Below, one piece after another: positions 53,456 through 62,176 of a DNA stretch of 64,000 bases; within the stretch, counting starts at the first letter, position 1, and each line of letters opens with the position of its first letter. The notes beneath the pieces were generated by a model. It did no database searches. It was not told the origin of the DNA and worked only from the letters and a program-made list of their open reading frames with translations. This DNA is from an uncultured Maribacter sp. (GTDB lineage: Bacteria; Bacteroidota; Bacteroidia; Flavobacteriales; Flavobacteriaceae): assembly GCF_947500985.1 (NCBI RefSeq), contig NZ_CANMTX010000003.1, positions 186,001 through 250,000 of the forward strand, given 5' to 3'. The translations under genes and the position numbers were made by a program.

Positions 53456-55642
53456 TTATTGAATAAATAATAATTCTCTATACTTGGTTAACGGCCATAA
53501 GTTGTTATCCATCAGCTTTTCTAGTTTATCACTATGCAACCTAATCTCAACAAAATATGGTTTAACATTATGGCAATAGGCTTCGGCTTTCTTCTTCGTG
53601 TCTTTTAAAGAATTTGCTTTTTTACGTGCATCTGCCATAGCATCTACCATTTTTTTAATACTTACCACATGCTCCGCTATCTCTTCTATCATAGTCAATT
53701 GTCCTTCAGAGAATTTTTTATGCGCAGCCCCATAAATTTCTTTTAGTCCGGATACATTTTTAATCAACTCGTTTTGATATTTTAATGCTGCAGGCATAAT
53801 ATATCCATAGACTAATTCATTATATACCCTACCTTCTATCTGTAGATGCATAATATAATTCTCTAAATCTACCTCTTGGCGAGCACTAACTTCAACCTCG
53901 CTCATTACTTTCATTGACTCAAGTAAGGCAAGACTATTTTTTGATGTCAATACCTCTAGAGCTTCTGGTGTATTTCTATTATTACTTAATTTTCTTCTTT
54001 TGGCCTCGTTCTCCCAGTCAGAGCTATAACCATCACCATCAAAACGAATTCTTTTAGATGTTTTAATATATTCACGAAGCACATTAAATACGGCTTCGTC
54101 TTTTTTCAAGCTCTTCTTATCTATCAATACATCGACCTCTTTTTTAAAATCTTTTAATTGCTTCGCAACTATAGTATTTAAAATGGTCATTGGCTTGGAG
54201 CAGTTCATTTTTGCTCCCACACCACGCATCTCAAACTTATTGCCCGTAAAAGCAAAAGGCGAGGTTCTATTACGATCAGTATTATCCATCAATATTTCAG
54301 GAATTTTACCTACTACATTCAACTTCAGCTCCGTCTTTTCTTCAGGAGATAATTTACCCTTAGAAACACCTTCAAGTTCATCTAATACATTACTTAACTG
54401 TGAACCTACAAAAATTGAAAATATAGCCGGCGGTGCTTCATTGGCACCTAAACGATGGTCATTCCCTGCCGATGCAATTGAAGAACGTAATAGCTCTTCG
54501 TACGTATCTACCGCTTTAATAGTATTGATAAAAAAGGTTAAAAATTGAAGATTTTTCATTGGTGTAGAACCTGGACTCAATAAATTCACTCCAGTATCTG
54601 TTGCTAACGACCAATTGTTATGTTTACCAGAACCATTAATACCAGCAAAAGGTTTTTCATGAAAAAGAACCTTAAGTTGATGCTTATCCGCAATCTTATC
54701 CATTACATCCATCAATAACAGATTATGATCAATGGCAAGGTTCGCTTCTTCAAAAACAGGAGCCAATTCGAACTGATTCGGTGCAACTTCATTATGCCTC
54801 GTTTTAACAGGAATACCCAATTTGGTACATTCCTTTTCTAAATCGCTCATGAAACTTAACACACGACTCGGTATAACCCCAAAATAATGATCATCTAACT
54901 GTTGCCCTTTTGCAGGAGTTTCACCAACCAAAGTACGACCGGTCATCATAATATCTGGTCTAGAATGTGCAAGGGCTTTATCAATTAAAAAATATTCTTG
55001 CTCCCAACCTAAAGTAGCGTTTACCTTAGTTACGGTTTTGTCAAAATATTTAGCAACAGCTGTAGCCGCATCATCAACCGCACCTAATGCCCTTAACAAT
55101 GGAGCTTTATTATCTAAAGCTTCACCTGTATAAGAAACAAAAATAGTTGGTATACATAATGTGGTACCATAAATAAAAGCAGGTGATGATGGATCCCAAG
55201 CAGTATATCCCCTTGCCTCGAACGTATTTCTAATTCCGCCACTTGGAAAACTAGAAGCATCTGGTTCTTGCTGTACTAATTGACCACCACCAAATTTTTC
55301 TAATGCCGTACCATCTGGCAAAAGATCAAAAAATGCATCGTGCTTTTCTGCTGTAGAACCAGTTAATGGTTGAAACCAATGTGTATAATGAGTAGCACCC
55401 ATGGTAATTGCCCAGCCCTTAATAGCTTCGGCCACTTGATCTGCAATTTTTCGATCAATTTTAGATCCTGTAACCATAGCGCCTTTTAAACTCTCTAAAG
55501 CATCTTTAGTAAGATATTGCAACATTTTTTTTTCGTTGAACACGTTGATACCGAACAATTCAGAACGTCTTCCTTTCTCCTCAATTGCAATACTTTTTCG
55601 CTTCTGACTTTCGGCTATTGCATTAAATCTTGGTGATTTCAT
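53456..55642 (-). CDS. glnN: Glutamine synthetase type III
   Basis: 728 residues from ATG at 55642 (MKSPRFNAIAESQKRKSI). GSIII makes glutamine from glutamate, ammonia and ATP; it is about twice the length of GSI/GSII. Hallmarks: THYTHWFQPLTGSTAEKHD (about 96-114), FGGGQLVQQEPDASSFPSGG (about 135), WEQEYFLID, the ATP/metal-binding KTRHNEVAPNQFELAPVFE and PFAGINGSGKHNNWS (about 345), and NRTSPFAFTGNKFEMR. A start four codons upstream (55654) would leave almost no leader after the -7 box at 55666-55673. Divergent from glnA. Confidence 0.95.
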   Translation of the reverse strand: MKSPRFNAIAESQKRKSIAIEEKGRRSELFGINVFNEKKMLQYLTKDALESLKGAMVTGSKIDRKIADQVAEAIKGWAITMGATHYTHWFQPLTGSTAEKHDAFFDLLPDGTALEKFGGGQLVQQEPDASSFPSGGIRNTFEARGYTAWDPSSPAFIYGTTLCIPTIFVSYTGEALDNKAPLLRALGAVDDAATAVAKYFDKTVTKVNATLGWEQEYFLIDKALAHSRPDIMMTGRTLVGETPAKGQQLDDHYFGVIPSRVLSFMSDLEKECTKLGIPVKTRHNEVAPNQFELAPVFEEANLAIDHNLLLMDVMDKIADKHQLKVLFHEKPFAGINGSGKHNNWSLATDTGVNLLSPGSTPMKNLQFLTFFINTIKAVDTYEELLRSSIASAGNDHRLGANEAPPAIFSIFVGSQLSNVLDELEGVSKGKLSPEEKTELKLNVVGKIPEILMDNTDRNRTSPFAFTGNKFEMRGVGAKMNCSKPMTILNTIVAKQLKDFKKEVDVLIDKKSLKKDEAVFNVLREYIKTSKRIRFDGDGYSSDWENEAKRRKLSNNRNTPEALEVLTSKNSLALLESMKVMSEVEVSARQEVDLENYIMHLQIEGRVYNELVYGYIMPAALKYQNELIKNVSGLKEIYGAAHKKFSEGQLTMIEEIAEHVVSIKKMVDAMADARKKANSLKDTKKKAEAYCHNVKPYFVEIRLHSDKLEKLMDNNLWPLTKYRELLFIQ

Positions 55643-55665
55643 ATATGAATACATTGTTAATTTGA

Positions 55666-55673
55666 CAAAATTA
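55666..55673 (-). promoter_or_regulatory. -7 box of the GSIII gene
   Basis: TAATTTTG on the minus strand. Start of transcription near 55659 favours the ATG at 55642. Confidence 0.55.
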
Positions 55674-55700
55674 CGTTCAATAAATATAAATATGATAAAA

Positions 55701-55722
55701 TACCCGATAAAAAATAGGGGTA
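55701..55722. promoter_or_regulatory. Nitrogen-gene inverted motif between GSIII and GSII
   Basis: TACCC...GGGGTA with 11 bases between the arms. The arms are the same as in the distal palindrome before the P-II gene (38614-38634). It lies about 28-49 bases upstream of the GSIII -7 box; a further half-site-like CCCCCTAAAA is at 55753-55763, near the -33 region of glnA. Confidence 0.5.
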
Positions 55723-55788
55723 GATAACAATAAATTTAATTTTTCAACATTAACCCCCTAAAAAAACGTAAGCAAATCATAAAAAACA

Positions 55789-55796
55789 TATTTTTG
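55789..55796 (+). promoter_or_regulatory. -7 box of glnA (GSII)
   Basis: TATTTTTG, 34 bases before the glnA ATG, without a clear -33 TTG; the CCCCCTAAAA half-site is at that distance. Confidence 0.5.
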
Positions 55797-55829
55797 TTTG
55801 TCTTTTATTAAAAATTAACGAACATTATT

Positions 55830-56852
55830 ATGGCTAAAATTAAATTAGAATACATCTGGTTAGATGGATACTTTCCAACTCAAAACATGCGAAGCAAAAC
55901 AAAAGTTGAAGAGCATGAAGATTTTAAAGGAACTCTTGAAGAATTAGGCAACTGGTCTTTTGACGGGTCGTCTACTAGACAAGCTGAAGGTGGATCTTCT
56001 GATTGTTTGTTAGTACCCGTAGCAATATACCCTGACCCCGCTAGAACCAACGGTTATTTAGTTATGACAGAAGTTATGAATGCAGACGGTACTCCGCATG
56101 TATCTAATGGAAGAGCTACGATTGATGATGAAGATGATGATTTCTGGTTCGGTTTTGAACAAGAGTATTTCATTATGGATACCAAAACACAATTACCTTT
56201 AGGTTTCCCAATAGGTGGTTACCCTGCACCACAAGGTATGTACTACTGCTCAGTTGGTGGTAAAAATACTCATGGTAGAGGTTTAGTTGAAGAGCATGCT
56301 GATCTTTGTATCGATGCAGGTTTAAACTTTGAAGGTATCAACCAAGAGGTTGCTTCTGGACAATGGGAATATCAATTATTTGCAAAAGGAGCTAAAAAAG
56401 CTGGAGACGAAATTTGGATCTCTAGATACCTTTTAGATAGGTTAACTGAAAGGTATGGTTACTATATTGATTACCATCCAAAACCATTAGGAAAAGACAT
56501 GGACTGGAATGGATCTGGTATGCATGCAAATTTCTCTAACACCACATTAAGAACTTGTGGTTCTAAAGAAACTTACGCTGCAATCTGCGAATCTTTCCGT
56601 CCGTTTGTTAAAGAGCATATTGAAGTATATGGTGAATTTAACGATCAGCGTTTAACTGGTTTACACGAAACTGCAGCTATTACAGATTTCTCTTGGGGAG
56701 TTTCAGATAGGGGTGCATCTATTCGTATTCCATTAATTGCTGTTGAAAAAGGATACAAAGGTTGGTTAGAAGATAGAAGACCAGCTTCTAATGGTGATCC
56801 ATATAAAATTGCAGCTAGAATTATTAAGACAGTTAAAACTGCAAAAGTTTAA
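55830..56852 (+). CDS. glnA: Glutamine synthetase type II (eukaryote-like)
   Basis: 340 residues, the short GSII form. The start IKLEYIWLDGYFPTQNMRSKTK resembles animal and plant GSII (YIWIDG...RCKTR), followed by LGNWSFDGSSTRQAEG, the metal/Glu-site FWFGFEQEYFIMD (about 107-119), NFEGINQEVASGQWEYQ, DWNGSGMHANFSNTTLR (about 229-245, the GxGxHxNFS type of GSII) and SDRGASIRIP (about 291). It is divergent from the GSIII gene and terminated by a strong hairpin. Confidence 0.95.
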   Translation: MAKIKLEYIWLDGYFPTQNMRSKTKVEEHEDFKGTLEELGNWSFDGSSTRQAEGGSSDCLLVPVAIYPDPARTNGYLVMTEVMNADGTPHVSNGRATIDDEDDDFWFGFEQEYFIMDTKTQLPLGFPIGGYPAPQGMYYCSVGGKNTHGRGLVEEHADLCIDAGLNFEGINQEVASGQWEYQLFAKGAKKAGDEIWISRYLLDRLTERYGYYIDYHPKPLGKDMDWNGSGMHANFSNTTLRTCGSKETYAAICESFRPFVKEHIEVYGEFNDQRLTGLHETAAITDFSWGVSDRGASIRIPLIAVEKGYKGWLEDRRPASNGDPYKIAARIIKTVKTAKV

Positions 56853-56877
56853 TACCAAATTAATTGTTGATTATACT

Positions 56878-56913
56878 AAAAACGCCTTGGAATTTTTCCA
56901 GGGCGTTTTTTAT
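56878..56913. terminator. Terminator after glnA
   Basis: Stem AAAACGCC-T-TGGAA with TTCCA-G-GGCGTTTT (one G-T pair), loop TTT, flanked by A and T runs. Confidence 0.88.
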
Positions 56914-56938
56914 TTATTTAATATTTGAAAAAGATTAT

Positions 56939-57877
56939 CTATTGAATTGTTATATAAATAAATGCTAAATAAACACTAATAAGTATTAAACCATCTCTCC
57001 ACCCCAATCGCAATCCTTTTGGTATAAATACTAGAGGAAGAATAAGGAAAGAGATACCTAGCATCCAGAAAATATCATTTGTTAAGAGACCTTGATCCAT
57101 AACAGATATAGGTGTAATTATGGAAGTAATACCTAAAACTGCAAGTAGATTAAAAATATTGGAACCAATTAAGTTTCCTAAGGAGATTGCTTTTTCTTTC
57201 TTTATCACTGCAATTATAGACGCTGCCAGTTCAGGAATACTAGTACCTACAGATACTATCGTAATTGCTATTACACGTTCACTTACACCAAATACGGTTG
57301 CCATGCCCACCGCACCAGTAATTAAAAACTCAGAACCTCCCCAAAGGGCACCGCCACCTAAACCCAAGAACAAAACAGTCTTATATGTAGGCATCATAAC
57401 ATCTGGCTCATCTTCTTCATCTATAACCGCCGGCTTTTGAAATCGCAGTAGATACACCAAGAATAGAAAAAGAAATACTACCATTATTATACCTTCATAT
57501 TGCACAAGAACTCCGTCAAAATATATAAAGAAGAAAAAGAGTAAAGAAGCTAGCATCATTACTGGCCAGTCTGTAGTGTAGAAACTCTTACTTACATCAA
57601 TAGGGCTCAACAAAATTGTAATGGCAAGTACTAGACCTAAGTTAGCTATATTAGACCCAACTACATTACCAAGTGCCAAATCTGGAAATCCGTCTAGAGC
57701 TGCATTTATACTTACAATAAGTTCAGGTGCTGATGTCGCAAATGAAACCACGGTCATACCTATTACGATTTTCGGAATCTTAAGTTTTAACGATAAATCT
57801 ACCGCAGCTTTCAATAACCAGTTTCCACCTGCTATTAATAAAACGAGTCCGCCAACGATGAATAAGAAATCTTGCAT
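56939..57877 (-). CDS. Calcium/sodium antiporter (CaCA family, YrbG-like)
   Basis: 312 residues from ATG at 57877 (MQDFLFIVGGLVLLIAGGNW). Ten or so transmembrane helices with the two alpha repeats: SFATSAPELIVSI/GNVVGSNIANLGLVL (about 45-86) and SVGTSIPELAASI/GNLIGSNIFNLLAVLG (about 205-250). It exchanges Ca2+ for Na+ or H+. The start 17 codons upstream is rejected because the -7 box 57892-57899 overlaps it. Confidence 0.92.
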   Translation of the reverse strand: MQDFLFIVGGLVLLIAGGNWLLKAAVDLSLKLKIPKIVIGMTVVSFATSAPELIVSINAALDGFPDLALGNVVGSNIANLGLVLAITILLSPIDVSKSFYTTDWPVMMLASLLFFFFIYFDGVLVQYEGIIMVVFLFLFLVYLLRFQKPAVIDEEDEPDVMMPTYKTVLFLGLGGGALWGGSEFLITGAVGMATVFGVSERVIAITIVSVGTSIPELAASIIAVIKKEKAISLGNLIGSNIFNLLAVLGITSIITPISVMDQGLLTNDIFWMLGISFLILPLVFIPKGLRLGWRDGLILISVYLAFIYITIQ

Positions 57878-57891
57878 GAAAAGAATTTTGG

Positions 57892-57899
57892 CAAATATA
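57892..57899 (-). promoter_or_regulatory. -7 box of the CaCA antiporter gene
   Basis: TATATTTG on the minus strand; decides the start at 57877. Confidence 0.5.
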
Positions 57900-58409
57900 A
57901 ATAGAAGATATCTCTTGGCATATGACAAATGATTTGATCTGAAAACTAAATCGCTTCAATCTATTATCTCATCTAGATACATCTAAAACTTCGAGCATTT
58001 TTTTATTTAGGAATGAAACAGGTCTTTTTCGACAATTTTAATCCATTTCAAGCCTACGATTTCTAAAAAACATCAAAAAACCCTCTACACTTCTTCTCAA
58101 ATATAATATAAAACAAAAATATAATTACAAAATGAAACTAAATTGAAGACATATTGTTTTCAATTATAATTCATTTCATTTTTATACTTACACATCAGTA
58201 TTCAAATACATAATTTTAACAAATTTCATTTGTCGGAACAGTACTACAATGATATCTTTCGAGAACAATCAAACAAAATTATCAACCACTAAAACTTTAC
58301 TATATGATTGCTCTAATAAAACTTCTTGTAATGTTAATTTTAAGTATAATAGTAACTCTGGTATATCATTAAGTATATTCCATACCCTAAAACATAGAAA
58401 CCTAGCGAC
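57900..58409. other. AT-rich intergenic region
   Basis: About 510 bases with no long gene. It has an imperfect inverted repeat around 58134-58182 (ATGAAA...TTTCAT with ATTGAA/TTCAAT arms), and the 22-codon hydrophobic frame at 58304-58372. Otherwise nothing recognised. Confidence 0.6.
58304..58372 (+). CDS. Candidate 22-residue hydrophobic peptide
   Basis: An open frame MIALIKLLVMLILSIIVTLV plus two residues, nearly all hydrophobic with one Lys and a C-terminal His. It would be a single transmembrane peptide, similar in type to small type I toxins or stress peptides. AT-rich DNA gives hydrophobic frames by chance, and no promoter is assigned, so this is tentative. Confidence 0.25.
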   Translation: MIALIKLLVMLILSIIVTLVYH

Positions 58410-58442
58410 TTGATCAATCGTTATGTTATTTATGTATTTTTG
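58410..58442 (+). promoter_or_regulatory. Promoter of the 50-residue protein gene
   Basis: TTG (58410-58412), 22-base spacer, TATTTTTG (58435-58442). The ATG at 58423 lies inside it, so translation must start later, at TTG 58456. Confidence 0.6.
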
Positions 58443-58455
58443 TGAAAATTTTAAA

Positions 58456-58608
58456 TTGAAAAAGAAACTCTACAAACTAATTGCAAAGCTTAACAAAGCT
58501 TTTCTACCCTCATTTAGCAAACAACGGTTAGATTTATCTAAGGCAAGCAAGCTGCAAATGGCTATTGTCGGTTGGCGCTATTTGATTACCACAAAAGCAT
58601 TAGATTAA
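58456..58608 (+). CDS. Small conserved flavobacterial protein (TTG start)
   Basis: 50 residues starting (M)KKKLYKLIAKLNKAFLPSF, very basic and helical, ending IVGWRYLITTKALD. I recall similar short proteins in many Flavobacteriia, sometimes labelled 'SsrA-binding protein' without being SmpB; the name should not be trusted. The promoter places transcription start near 58449, so TTG is the only fitting start. Convergent with the apt pseudogene. Function unknown; RNA or ribosome binding would fit the charge. Confidence 0.65.
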   Translation: MKKKLYKLIAKLNKAFLPSFSKQRLDLSKASKLQMAIVGWRYLITTKALD

Positions 58609-58615
58609 TATTTCA

Positions 58616-59106
58616 TTAAAGATTATCAGGGTAAGAATTTATTTTAGTACCACCTTCTAGAAAAGTTAATTCAATAAGAAAATTACACTGAACAATTTCT
58701 CCACCTAATTTTTCTATTAATTTGCAAGTAGCATTCGCTGTACCACCTGTCGCTAACACATCATCATGTATTAAGACCCTATCGACTTTCTCTATTCCAT
58801 CAATATGAATCTCTAAAGTTATCGGTACCATATTCTAAATCGTAAGTTTCCCTTAGGGTCGCAGATGGCAACTTACCTGGTTTACGAACAGGTACGAATA
58901 AGGAAGTAAGCTTTTCGGCTAGTAAGGGTCAGAATATGGATCCTCTACTTTCCATACCAACCACTTGGTCTATTTTTTGACCCTCTAGTAACTTATATAA
59001 AGCGTTTGCCGTTTCTTTAAAGGCTTTAGGGCAAAGTTATATCCTTAAAAACTACTCCTTCTATAGGAAAATCAGGAACATCTCCAATTAAGCTTTTAAA
59101 ATTCAT
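58616..59106 (-). pseudogene. apt: Adenine phosphoribosyltransferase pseudogene
   Basis: APRT salvages adenine to AMP with PRPP. The remains align along the whole family: MNFKSLIGDVPDFPIEGVVFKDIT at the start (shortened), [70 protein letters not shown] (PRPP-binding loop) and the end. Three lesions break it: a frameshift near 59031-59037 just after KDIT, an in-frame TGA at 58929-58931 (between SIF and PLLAEKL, at a normally glycine codon) and a one-base insertion near 58818-58822. The last 71 codons form an open frame only. No second apt copy is in the window. Confidence 0.9.
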
Positions 59107-59183
59107 TTAATATTTCTGTTCTTTATTTTGTGGTAAATTTAAAAAGAAATATATTTGCACCCCGTTAAGGGAAAAAGCAAAAT

Positions 59184-59257
59184 GGCCTCGTGGCGCAACT
59201 GAATAGCGCACTTGATTACGGCTCAAGAGGTTACAGGTTTGAATCCTGTCGAGGTCA
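59184..59257 (+). tRNA. tRNA-Arg (anticodon ACG)
   Basis: 74 bases that fold as a cloverleaf: acceptor GGCCTCG/CGAGGTC with one G-T pair, D-arm around GCGCAACTGAATAGCGC, anticodon stem CTTGA/TCAAG with loop TTACGGC (anticodon ACG), TPsiC stem ACAGG/CCTGT with TTTGAAT. The discriminator is A and CCA is not encoded. ACG is read after deamination to I34 and covers CGU, CGC and CGA. Followed by a terminator hairpin. Confidence 0.95.
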
Positions 59258-59260
59258 CAA

Positions 59261-59290
59261 AAAACCCCATACTTTATGGGGTTTTTTTTA
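59261..59290. terminator. Terminator after tRNA-Arg / GH88 gene
   Basis: Stem AAAACCCCATA (59261-59271) with TATGGGGTTTT, loop CTT, followed by T run; it also serves the minus-strand GH88 gene. Confidence 0.88.
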
Positions 59291-59312
59291 TACTCAATAA
59301 TGACATTTAGCA

Positions 59313-60497
59313 TTATATTTTTTTACTTCTAAGCATTAATTCTAAGAAATAATAATCTACGTACACAATAGGTACATCCATCTCGTCTTTTTTAGGCCAA
59401 TTTCCTGTACTATGATCTAAGATAAAAGGAGCTTCTATTTCCGAGGATAATATATACTCTTCACTTTTTAAAGTATTCAATACTCTATCTGTATAATCAA
59501 GATAGCTAGTGTCACTGGTGTATGAAAATAATTCTACCAATGCAGAGGCAGTTATTGTAGCTACAGAAACATCTTTAACCACATTAGGGATTTGCGGGTC
59601 AGTGAAATCCCAATAAGGGATTCCGTCTTCCGGAAGATTAGCATTATTTAAATAAAACGCAGCCGATTTTTCTGCTTGTTCTAAATACATTACATTCTTT
59701 GTATATCTATAGCACTTGGTAAATCCGTAAATACCCCATGCCTGTCCCCTTGCCTAAGCTAAAATATCGTTTAACCCTTGATGAGTAACTTTATCTTTCA
59801 CTTGCCCTGAGATAGTATCGTACACAACAACATGAACACTACTGTTGTCTTCCCTAAAATGATTCTTAAGAGTCGTATTTGCATGCCGTACTGCAATATT
59901 ATGGAATGCACTATCTCTTGAAATTTTAGTAGCTTCAAACAAAAGCTCCAAATTCATCATATTATCTATAATAACTGGGAACTCCCAAGTATCTTTGTTA
60001 AAATCGTACAATCTCAAGCTACCAACTTTATCATTAAATCGTGTTTCTAGTGTAGTGGCACTTTCAAGAAGTACTTCTTTATACTTCTCTTTACCGGTAA
60101 CTTCATAACCTTCCCCAAAACTACTGTACATTTTAAAACCCATATCATGGGTATCGTTGTTGGTTTTCTCTTTTTCCATAAAGGCTGTCCATGCTATTGC
60201 TTTTGCCTTAAAAGCAGCATCGTTGGTTAGCCTATACAATTGCCAAAAGTTACCTAGGTGGAATCCGCTTGTCCAATCATTAGAAGTAACTTTAAATAAT
60301 TCTTTGGTTGTTATATTATAACTTCTAGGAAACGATAATGAATCTACTTCATAATCCAAATACTTTTGATATCGGGTACTTAAAAAAGAGTCTACGTAAA
60401 TTTTATTCTTACTAGAAGATTTATTCGGTACATTTTTACAAGAACTAGAGGTAAAAGAAATTAAAATGACCAGCACTTTAATTACATTTCTTACCAT
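59313..60497 (-). pseudogene. GH88 unsaturated glucuronyl hydrolase gene with amber stop
   Basis: Glycoside hydrolase family 88 removes 4,5-unsaturated uronic acid from oligosaccharides. The frame is open through 394 codons but for TAG at 59754-59756. The N-terminal 247 residues have a lipoprotein-like start (SFTSSSCKN), HDMGFKMYSSFG and IDNMMNLELLFEA holding the two catalytic-Asp regions; the C-terminal part continues in the same frame with ARGQAWGIYGF and ends YVDYYFLELMLRSKKI. The stop replaces the Trp of the usual SAWARGQAW. Eleven bases after the SSS gene. It may be a recent pseudogene, a sequencing error or a readthrough site. Confidence 0.85.
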
Positions 60498-60508
60498 AGA
60501 TAACAGTT

Positions 60509-62086
60509 TTAATTAGTGCCTAGCAGAACATATATTACAACTGTAATTATACACAATATTATTGCCATTGGCTTTGTATACCGCCATTCTTTCATTTCCA
60601 CATAATCATGATCTTCTTCTACGGTAGCTTTATGGTTTGGATAGAAGTAAGAAACTAAAAACATTACAAGAATATTCAATACAAATTCAATACCCCAAAT
60701 ATGTACAAAATGTATATCGATCTTAAAAACAAAAGTAGTTAAGATGTAAAACGTTAAACCAACTACAAGGGCCACTTTTGCAGCAATAGCAGAAACGTTT
60801 TTAAGAAAAAATCCGGCTAACATTATTGATGCTATTGGAATAAAGAAAATTCCGTTTAACTGTTGTAATAACTGATACAAACCATCGGGTGCATTGGCAA
60901 CCATAGGTGCAACTAAAATAGCAAAAATAGCTAATATGGCAGAAGTCAACTTCCCTATTTTTACAAGATTAACATCACTGGTTTTTTTACCAAAATGTCT
61001 TTTGTAGACATCGATACTAAAAATAGTAGCCGCACTGTTCAAAACACTATTAAAAGTACTTAGTACCGCTCCCATAATTATTGCAGCAAATATCCCCACA
61101 AAACCTATTGGAAGTACCTTTTTAACCAACTCTGGGTAAATTATATCTTGATTTTCATATAGAGTATCGCCAAAGTAATAAAATGCGATTACACCGGGCA
61201 AAATTATAATTATCGGCACCAGTATTTTTAAAACTCCTGTGTATAATAATCCCTTTTGAGCCTCCACAAGATTCTTAGCTCCCAATGCTCTTTGTATAAT
61301 GGTTTGGTTCATACTCCAGAAATACAATTGATTAATAATCAAACCTGTAAAAAGTACTTCAAAAGGTAGTACACTATCTTTTGCCCCAATAACATTGAAT
61401 TTTTCAGGGCTGTGGTTATAAACTTTTGACAAACCATCGAATGGGTTACCATCACCTATACTCACCAACGCTATTATCGGTATTGCCAAACCACCAATTA
61501 ATAGACCGTAGCCATTAATAGTATCTGAAACCGCTACTGCTTTTAAGCCACCGAATATGGCATAAATTGAACCTAGAACACCTATACACACCACGGTAAT
61601 CCATAGACCTTGCCCCTTTGAAACATTCAATATTTCTGATATATTAAAAATACTTTCAATATTAATCGCACCTGTATACAGTACTATTGGCAATAGCGTA
61701 ACTATAAAAGAAACCATTAAAAACAAAGCCACTAAAGTTCTGGTCGTACTATCAAATCGCTTTTCAAGATATTCGGGAATTGTGGTCAATCCCATTTTTA
61801 AATACTTTGGTACAAAATAAATTGCAGCAACTACCAACGCCAAGGCTGATGTTACTTCCCATGCGATAATGATAAATCCGTTTTTATATGACGACCCATT
61901 CATACCAATTAGATGCTCTGTAGATATATTGGTGAGCAGCATTGAACCAGCAATGACCACACCAGTTAAACTTCTGCCTCCAAGAAAATATCCATCTTTA
62001 GAGCTTAGTTCTTCTTTTCGAAGTTTAAACCAAGAGTAAAAAGCTACAAAAGCTGTAAATGCAATAAATGTTAGGGCAGTGTACAT
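60509..62086 (-). CDS. Sodium:solute symporter (SSS/SLC5 family)
   Basis: 525-residue transporter with about 13-14 transmembrane helices. The SSS motifs include GVVIAGSMLLTNISTEHLIGM (about 28-48, shortened), GLKAVAVSDTINGYGLLIGG near residue 185 and GFVGIFAAIIMGAVLSTFNSVLNSAATIFSIDVY (shortened), typical of SGLT-like sugar or inositol transporters. It lies 11 bases upstream of the GH88 gene and after the inositol oxygenase gene, so it probably imports inositol, a sugar or uronate. The exact substrate is inferred. Confidence 0.92.
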   Translation of the reverse strand: MYTALTFIAFTAFVAFYSWFKLRKEELSSKDGYFLGGRSLTGVVIAGSMLLTNISTEHLIGMNGSSYKNGFIIIAWEVTSALALVVAAIYFVPKYLKMGLTTIPEYLEKRFDSTTRTLVALFLMVSFIVTLLPIVLYTGAINIESIFNISEILNVSKGQGLWITVVCIGVLGSIYAIFGGLKAVAVSDTINGYGLLIGGLAIPIIALVSIGDGNPFDGLSKVYNHSPEKFNVIGAKDSVLPFEVLFTGLIINQLYFWSMNQTIIQRALGAKNLVEAQKGLLYTGVLKILVPIIIILPGVIAFYYFGDTLYENQDIIYPELVKKVLPIGFVGIFAAIIMGAVLSTFNSVLNSAATIFSIDVYKRHFGKKTSDVNLVKIGKLTSAILAIFAILVAPMVANAPDGLYQLLQQLNGIFFIPIASIMLAGFFLKNVSAIAAKVALVVGLTFYILTTFVFKIDIHFVHIWGIEFVLNILVMFLVSYFYPNHKATVEEDHDYVEMKEWRYTKPMAIILCIITVVIYVLLGTN

Positions 62087-62120
62087 AGTCTAGTTGGTTG
62101 AATTTAAAGATAACGTGCAA

Positions 62121-62157
62121 AAAAAATGCTCTAGTAAAAAATGCTAGAGCATTGCTA
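62121..62157 (-). terminator. Terminator of the inositol oxygenase gene
   Basis: Stem AATGCTCTAG (62125-62134) with CTAGAGCATT, nine-base loop; the T run on the minus strand puts the end of transcription before the SSS gene, so that gene needs its own start or readthrough. Confidence 0.8.
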
Positions 62158-62176
62158 AACTCAAATAATAGTTAAA

